Below are positions 58,958 through 64,000 of a stretch of DNA of 64,000 bases, piece after piece. Source of the DNA: Notospermus geniculatus (lineage: Eukaryota; Nemertea; Pilidiophora; Heteronemertea; Lineidae). The translations under genes and the position numbers were made by a program. Under the pieces are notes generated by a model that was not told where the DNA came from, did not search any database, and worked only from the letters and a program-made list of their open reading frames with translations. The stretch covers positions 159,366-223,365 of the forward strand of contig NMRB01000014.1 in NCBI GenBank assembly GCA_002633025.1. Reading direction: 5' to 3'. Within the stretch, counting starts at the first letter, position 1. Every line of letters starts with the position of its first letter.

Positions 58958-59510
58958 TTGCAAAAGCTTCTTGACTGGTTCGCTCTCCCACTCAGTGGGG
59001 TTTCTGTAGGCCCACTGCGCTGTAGAAACCAGGCTAAAGCTGTCCTTCATAAGGAAATGAATGAGCAAATGATCTTACCCCTGTATGGCCAAGGACGACA
59101 AACGATATCGAAAACCAAGGCGCTTGCGATCATTGGAAGATCACCCCGACGCACCAACAATAGGAAATCCATAGCAATGGGAGTTGAGCATCAGATTTTG
59201 TGCATTGGACAATTGTAATGAATGGGATGCTGGAGGAGAGAGAGAAATTGCACTGGTCGAAGAGATTTCAAGGTCTGTGAAACTCATGGACATTTCACTG
59301 CCGACAATCTATATCATACATGTACTTGGTACAACATCAGGGGCCCGCCTGTGTTATACCGTATTCATCACCATGTTTGAAAACGTAGCTTAGCACACGA
59401 ACGGTTCTTTATAAACTGCTACGCTGTTGTCACCAGATCTGACAACACATAAAAGAGTTAGCATACATATACGACTCTCGTTGCATGTTTCAGATGCTTT
59501 GAGTATAGAC
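58958..59510. other. Gene-free stretch
   Basis: Frames are short; no domain recognised. Confidence 0.45.
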
Positions 59511-59638
59511 ATGGGGTCATATGAATAAAGACTAGCAAATGCTTTTGCTTCAGATTTCTACAGCATTACCTAGTAGCCTACATTTGTATTGCAAAATTTA
59601 AGTAAAAGCATTTGCTAGTCTTTATTCATATGACCCAT
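59511..59638. mobile_element. Palindromic MITE, ATGGGTCATAWGAATAAAGAC family (copy 2)
   Basis: The ends are ATGGGGTCATATGAATAAAG and CTTTATTCATATGACCCAT; the arms include GACTAGCAAATGCTTTT. It matches 28770-28898, with the core in inverted orientation. Confidence 0.78.
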
Positions 59639-61469
59639 GGTGTATAATACATGTACCGTACATGTACATGTTAAAGCTGGATATCAAAAGAATAGTAGAG
59701 TATTTTCCGGTACGTAGGAAAAATTGAGATCCGTAATTATGACTTATTCCTTACCTGTTCTAAAACGTAATGACTCTACTGCGTCTTCTTAATACCAAAC
59801 TCCAACTACCAGTCGGGAACAGTAGTTTTTAGCACAGACAGGTGAAACCATGGCAATGTACATATACGTGTACATCGAACGATACACTCAGTTCTTGGAT
59901 TAGGTAGCCTACATACAACAAATCCTACGTCGCATTACGACGAGTTGCTGTACATGTACATTTACATGGCTGTACCCAGCCGTACACGGTGACAAATGTA
60001 CAGAATGTGGTGCGCCATATCAACGTACTGTACATGTACATTTGCACCAACAACGGTTGGCTCTCTCAGTTTTTCATTCATTGATATGTGTTATCATAAA
60101 AATCTGGTAATTTCATGACTAACCAAATGGATATATCGAGATATCGTGAAATTGTTTGGTGTTAGGAAGGCAAATGTTGCATTTTACATAATGGTAATAC
60201 AATGATTAGCTCTACCGACCATGCAGAGTTAAAATGGCGGTTCCCATGTTACATGGCAACGTATTGCACATTACACTAAGTACGTACGTACATTGCACCG
60301 TCTGCTTTATTCACGAATACGTACATTGCAACGGAGTAGAGCTTACATGTCCACGTACCTTTTATCTGTATGACACAATAGTATGAAGGAAGAATCCCTT
60401 TGGTATTTTTGCTCGACTAAGCAGTTGGATGTCTTTTCTATTGCTGTGCACCATAAGACAATGGTGGGATTTTTTCTAAATATCAATTACCGTCTTCTTA
60501 TGGCGCATTCCATGTACGTTGTCATCCAGGTCATCATGATCGTTACCCATCGAGAAGTCAACAAATCCTTTGCTATTCCTATGTATATTAGCTAAATCTA
60601 TATGGATACTGACTTGGGATCCTTTTATGAAAGTCTGAACATCCTGCATTGGTGCATTATACATGTACATGTGTACATGACAAAAATATCATATCCTAAT
60701 TGAAAACATAGCCATACTGCAGCAGTGTGCACGGATTATGGAGAATACATGCGTTTTTCTGCTTATGAGCAATTTGGCCACGTAGATAATCGTGGAAATG
60801 ACAGCACTGAGCAGTCTTTTTATACTCCTGTCTTCTTGAAGGTTCCTCAGAATCTTTATGTGACTGTGGTTAAAATCGCGTCCCCTTAGCTAGAATTCAG
60901 GCATTCCAAATGGTCAACTCCTCGGGTCCCATCGTCAATATAAAAATACTCCGTTTGCATACCACTCATGATCCCCATGTAAAAATCTTAGTGTATTTGT
61001 AGCCACAAAGGAAATCCTATCCTCTTGCTAAGTTGCTTCAGATGCATCCTTTCACCAAATGTCACCGTATTTAAAAAATCCAAGCTTCTTTTTAACCCTA
61101 GAAACATTTTTTTGACAAATGGGACGTCTTCACAAGTGATAGCTAACATTTTGAGCTGCACAGAGATACATACCTCATCCAAAGATGCTTCCTAGGTTCA
61201 ACGTCTTCTGTCCGGACAATGCTTCATATAAAGGCAAAACTACTGACGTGACAACGATCTGACCTAATGATGAATGGTCCAACGATCATCTCTTTGACTA
61301 CGTGTCCCACTAGCCCCGGCCCCGGGGGTTCAAGCGATCAAACGTAGGTCACCAGGACATGAACACACTGGTCATCACAAATATCATCCTTTAGCTTTAG
61401 AAAAATGAACAATCAACTACATTCACAGAAAAAAACCCATCGATGTTCATATTCATGCCGTCTTTGTAG
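59639..61469. repeat. Gene-free stretch rich in ATGTACATGTAC
   Basis: Between 59640 and 60350 and near 60660, alternating GTACATGTACATG motifs and CGTACGTACATTG variants are frequent. No coding exon is supported. Confidence 0.5.
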
Positions 61470-61603
61470 AGACACAGGGGAGGTCTGTCAAGAAAAGCGA
61501 TGCAAATCTGAAGACTACATGTGCATGCTTAGTGTCCCTGGCGTTTCCTTCTGTGAGTGTGGCGAACCAAAAAAAAATAAATGCAGGAGGGCTGGCTTCA
61601 CAG
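61470..61603 (+). CDS. Putative EGF-like domain exon (partial gene)
   Basis: Open exon of 134 nt (1 nt, 44 codons, 1 nt) between a good acceptor (CCGTCTTTGTAG) and donor (CACAG|GTAAAT). The peptide has six cysteines in the order C-x4-C-x6-C-x9-C-x-C-x7-C, including the C-x-C followed by Gly (FCECGE) typical of an EGF-like fold. These small disulfide domains occur in extracellular and membrane proteins. No neighbouring exon is recognised, so the host gene is unknown. The frame is open further upstream (three more Cys), so the acceptor is a choice. The right part is repeated unchanged at 62742-62850. Confidence 0.4.
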
Positions 61604-61766
61604 GTAAATATGTTTTCTTTTACACCGATAAGGGCGTCAAGGTTTGAGTTTTCGAACTCTGGACGAATTCAAAATATACGTCGCCATCCCAAAGTTGGAC
61701 ATTGTTAGCCAACAAAGGGTAATGTTTGCTAATTCTTGAGTTGCTGCCTCAGCGTTAACTTATATG

Positions 61767-61912
61767 GGCCGTATGCACCAAACGAAGATTATCTTGAACT
61801 CAGGTTGAGCCACAACTTTTCCATTGTCACACCATGCCCTGGCAAACCTGAACAATTGAAAAGTTGTGGCTCAACCTGAGTTCAAGATAATCTTCGTTTT
61901 GGTGCATACGGG
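61767..61912. mobile_element. Palindromic MITE, GGGCCGTATGCACC family, unit a
   Basis: The arms start GGGCCGTATGCACCAAACGA and pair through TTATCTTGAACTCAGGTTGA to GCCACAACTTTT. A TTA separates it from unit b. Confidence 0.75.
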
Positions 61913-61917
61913 CCTTA

Positions 61918-62034
61918 GGGCCGTATGCACCAAACGGTGCATGCGGTTTGCCAGGGCATGATGTGACAATGAAAACGTTGTGGCTGAACCTGAGTTCAAG
62001 ATAATCTTTTGGTGCATACGGCCCTTAGCGTTAA
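61918..62034. mobile_element. Palindromic MITE, GGGCCGTATGCACC family, unit b
   Basis: Same termini as unit a (GGGCCGTATGCACCAAACGG ... TTTTGGTGCATACGGCCC) but with a rearranged left arm. It is bordered by TTA on both sides, so the pair forms an end-to-end array. Confidence 0.7.
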
Positions 62035-62172
62035 TTCTATCGGCCCCAAATAATGATTTTACCCCTAAGTTTGTCACTAAGTCGAATTCGAACATTGGCC
62101 GTAGCCTAATCCTCAAGTTTGTGACAAACTCAGTGGATTCAAACAATTTGGCTGTAGCCTTTGCAGTTTTAG

Positions 62173-62373
62173 GGCTCGTTTCCACCAGCATATGGCGTCG
62201 GCGTCGGCGGTAACGTCGGCGTTGGCGTTCGAATCACTTCTATGTTGAGTCCATTGACTGTTTCAACCGCACTTTCGCGTCAGCATCGAACTACGGTGGA
62301 AACAGTCAGAGGACTCAACATAGAAAGGATTCAAACGCCGACGCCGACGCCATATGCTGGTGGAAAAGGGCCC
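62173..62373. mobile_element. PIF/Harbinger-like palindromic MITE with TTA duplication
   Basis: The ends are GGGCTCGTTTCCACCAGCAT and ATGCTGGTGGAAAAGGGCCC, with (GGCGTC)n / (GACGCC)n arms and an inner stem TCTATGTTGAGTCC / GGACTCAACATAGA. TTA lies at 62170-62172 and 62374-62376. Confidence 0.78.
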
Positions 62374-62376
62374 TTA

Positions 62377-62740
62377 GATGGGATTCCTGGTTGTATTCAG
62401 TTGAACCATGTATTTGATACTGATTTTTATTTATTTATGACTCACTGAGCATGTTATTCACTGACCGCTGTCAACATATTTTCATGAAACACTATATTGA
62501 TTATTTCTTGCCCTACATTGCCCAGACCCGGATTAGCTCAACCCCGCCCAAAATACATTACATTGATGTTAGTCATGGCTGAGATTAAACTCTAGGGTAG
62601 TGATCAGAGATCGATCACGCACATCTGTGCAAGCAAGTATTAATTGAATTATATGAGAATTTGTAAGGCAAGGACGTGGTACACAAATTGAAAAATAACT
62701 TGACTGTAGTCATGTAGTTAATCCAAGTATTGTACCGCCT
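62377..62740. other. Gene-free stretch up to a contig joint
   Basis: Nothing recognised. It ends at the N at 62741, after which sequence from 61495 starts again. Confidence 0.5.
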
Positions 62741-62741
62741 N

Positions 62742-62850
62742 AAGCGATGCAAATCTGAAGACTACATGTGCATGCTTAGTGTCCCTGGCGTTTCCTTCTG
62801 TGAGTGTGGCGAACCAAAAAAAAATAAATGCAGGAGGGCTGGCTTCACAG
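62742..62850 (+). CDS. EGF-like exon, partial second copy
   Basis: Repeats 61495-61603 without a visible change, including the GTAAAT donor. The 5' part is cut by the contig joint at 62741. It is most likely the second haplotype of the same exon. Confidence 0.35.
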
Positions 62851-63220
62851 GTAAATATGTTTTCTTTTACACCGATAAGGGCGTCAAGGTTTGAGTTTTC
62901 GAACTCTGGACGAATTCAAAATTTACGTCGCCATCCCAAAGTTGGACATTGTTAGCCAACAAAGGGTAGAGTGCCGCATTAAGTAATGTTTGCTAATTCT
63001 TGAGTGCTGCCTCAGCGTTAACTTATATGGGCCGTATGCACCAAACGAAGATTATCTTGAACTCAGGTTGAGCCACAACTTTTCCATTGTCACACCATGC
63101 CCTGGCAAACCTGAACATTTGAAAAGTTGTGGCTCAACCTGAGTTCAAGATAATCTTCGTTTGGTGCATATGGGCCAAGGGCCGTACGCACCAAACGGTG
63201 CATACGGTTTGCCAGGGCAT

Positions 63221-63824
63221 CACTCTAAAAAAATTCTCGTCGTACTGACAAGCTGGAACTCGTTCTCAGAATATGCTTAAATTGACAGGGTCTATCTTGT
63301 CAATTGACAAGTTTTTAACTTGTCATCCTCGGAAAAGAGACATCTTATCATTGAAACAACTACATCTCGTCATTCAGGCTACACAAAAATTAAAAACTAT
63401 GCGCCAAGAGACGTTATGCGGTAGTTATAAGTACTAATAACAGGTATACATATGAAAGAAAAACTCTCCCAAATTTCAGGGCCTACGGCTGGATTAGAAC
63501 CTACGACCTATGAAATATATACACTACTAGACATAACCCCTAAACCCTCGTGGCTACTGAGGCAACGATGGTGACAGGATGCTTAGAGTTCAAGAAATTG
63601 AGCGACAAATGTGAGGGAAGCGCATGCGCAATAATGTCCTGCCACCTGCAACTTATCGCCATAACTAGAGACCTTGTCAACTGGATGAACCGAACTCGTC
63701 ACAGAGATGTGCGACTCGCCATGACAAGTAAATTGTGTCATGAATGACGTAATTCGTCAGGCTGACTAAAGCATCTCATCAATATTCGCAGACAAGTTGC
63801 GGTGACAAGAATTTTTTAAGAGTG
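63221..63824. mobile_element. 604-bp insertion with CACTCTWAAAAAATTCT ends and AT duplication
   Basis: The ends are CACTCTAAAAAAATTCTCGT and AGAATTTTTTAAGAGTG. The empty site is in copy 1 (CAGGGCATGATGTG near 61961); here it reads GGCAT, element, ATGATGTG, giving AT as target duplication. It contains a minus-strand tRNA-like patch (GGTTCTAATCC, 63495-63560) and a 65-codon frame without a recognisable domain. Confidence 0.8.
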
Positions 63825-64000
63825 ATGATGTGACAATGAAAAAGTTGTGGCTGAACCTGAGTTCAAGATAATCTTTTGGTGCATACCGCCCTTAGCGTTA
63901 ATTCTATCGGCCCCAAATAATGATTTTACCCCTAAGTTTGTCACTAAGTCGAATTCGAACATTGGCCGTAGCCTAATCCTCAAGTTTGTGACAAACTCAG

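Larger units (their letters stand above)
61495..62133. repeat. Duplicated block, copy 1 of 2
   Basis: Matches 62742-64000 apart from a 604-bp insertion and a small indel in the second copy. Contains the right part of the EGF-like exon and the palindromic elements at 61767-62034. Confidence 0.88.
62742..64000. repeat. Duplicated block, copy 2 of 2
   Basis: Second copy of 61495-62133, running off the window. It carries GGGCCGTATGCACC units at 63030-63177 and 63180-63899, the latter interrupted by the element at 63221-63824. Confidence 0.88.

Noticed and set aside
63495-63560. tRNA-like patch inside the 604-bp insertion
   Set aside because: A and B box resemblance only; the acceptor stem pairs at four positions and then fails.

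Overview
The window is animal nuclear DNA, most likely from a marine invertebrate and, by overall feel, a non-vertebrate deuterostome (echinoderm, hemichordate or cephalochordate). This rests on a spliced Na+/Ca2+ exchanger gene, long AT-leaning non-coding stretches, many small palindromic DNA transposons (MITEs), and frequent short motifs such as TAGGCCTA, ACCGGTA and ATGTACATGTAC. The phylum is an impression from composition, not a proof. There is no operon, CRISPR array, rRNA or intact tRNA.

The one securely identified gene is the 5' part of an SLC8/NCX sodium-calcium exchanger on the minus strand at the left edge. Exon 1 (7566-6855) encodes the first membrane segments and the alpha-1 ion-binding repeat. 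Exon 2 (2334-2093) encodes part of the cytosolic loop, and exon 3 (297-86) enters the first Calx-beta domain. The gene continues beyond base 1. Splice sites and reading phases agree across the three exons. A second exon 1 lies at 16676-15965 and differs at nine bases, eight of them silent.

That second exon is part of a larger redundancy. Block 5627-12678 is repeated at 14544-21244, and a piece of it appears a third time at 13341-14542. Two more blocks are repeated (35594-36803 with 37073-38281; 61495-62133 with 62742-64000). In each case the repeat begins at or near a single N (12679, 14543, 37068, 62741), so the simplest reading is uncollapsed haplotype contig ends placed in series; a real tandem duplication is the alternative. 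The paired copies act as natural allele pairs and show clean presence/absence of transposons.

The rest (about 21-64 kb) is gene-poor. It contains one plausible EGF-like exon (61470-61603, partly repeated at 62742-62850), three weak candidate first exons or promoter regions, a 743-base gap (55387-56129), a 41-bp minisatellite (32125-32432), and more than twenty inverted-repeat elements. They fall into groups by terminus and target duplication: TA-flanked elements starting GGGAGKTTT; TTA-flanked PIF/Harbinger-like elements, often in tandem arrays; TTAA-, TCA- and AT-flanked elements; and hAT-like ends. The main novelty is this MITE landscape, above all several unrelated palindromic families sharing one terminal motif, arrays of TTA elements stacked end to end, and an 89-bp perfect palindrome.
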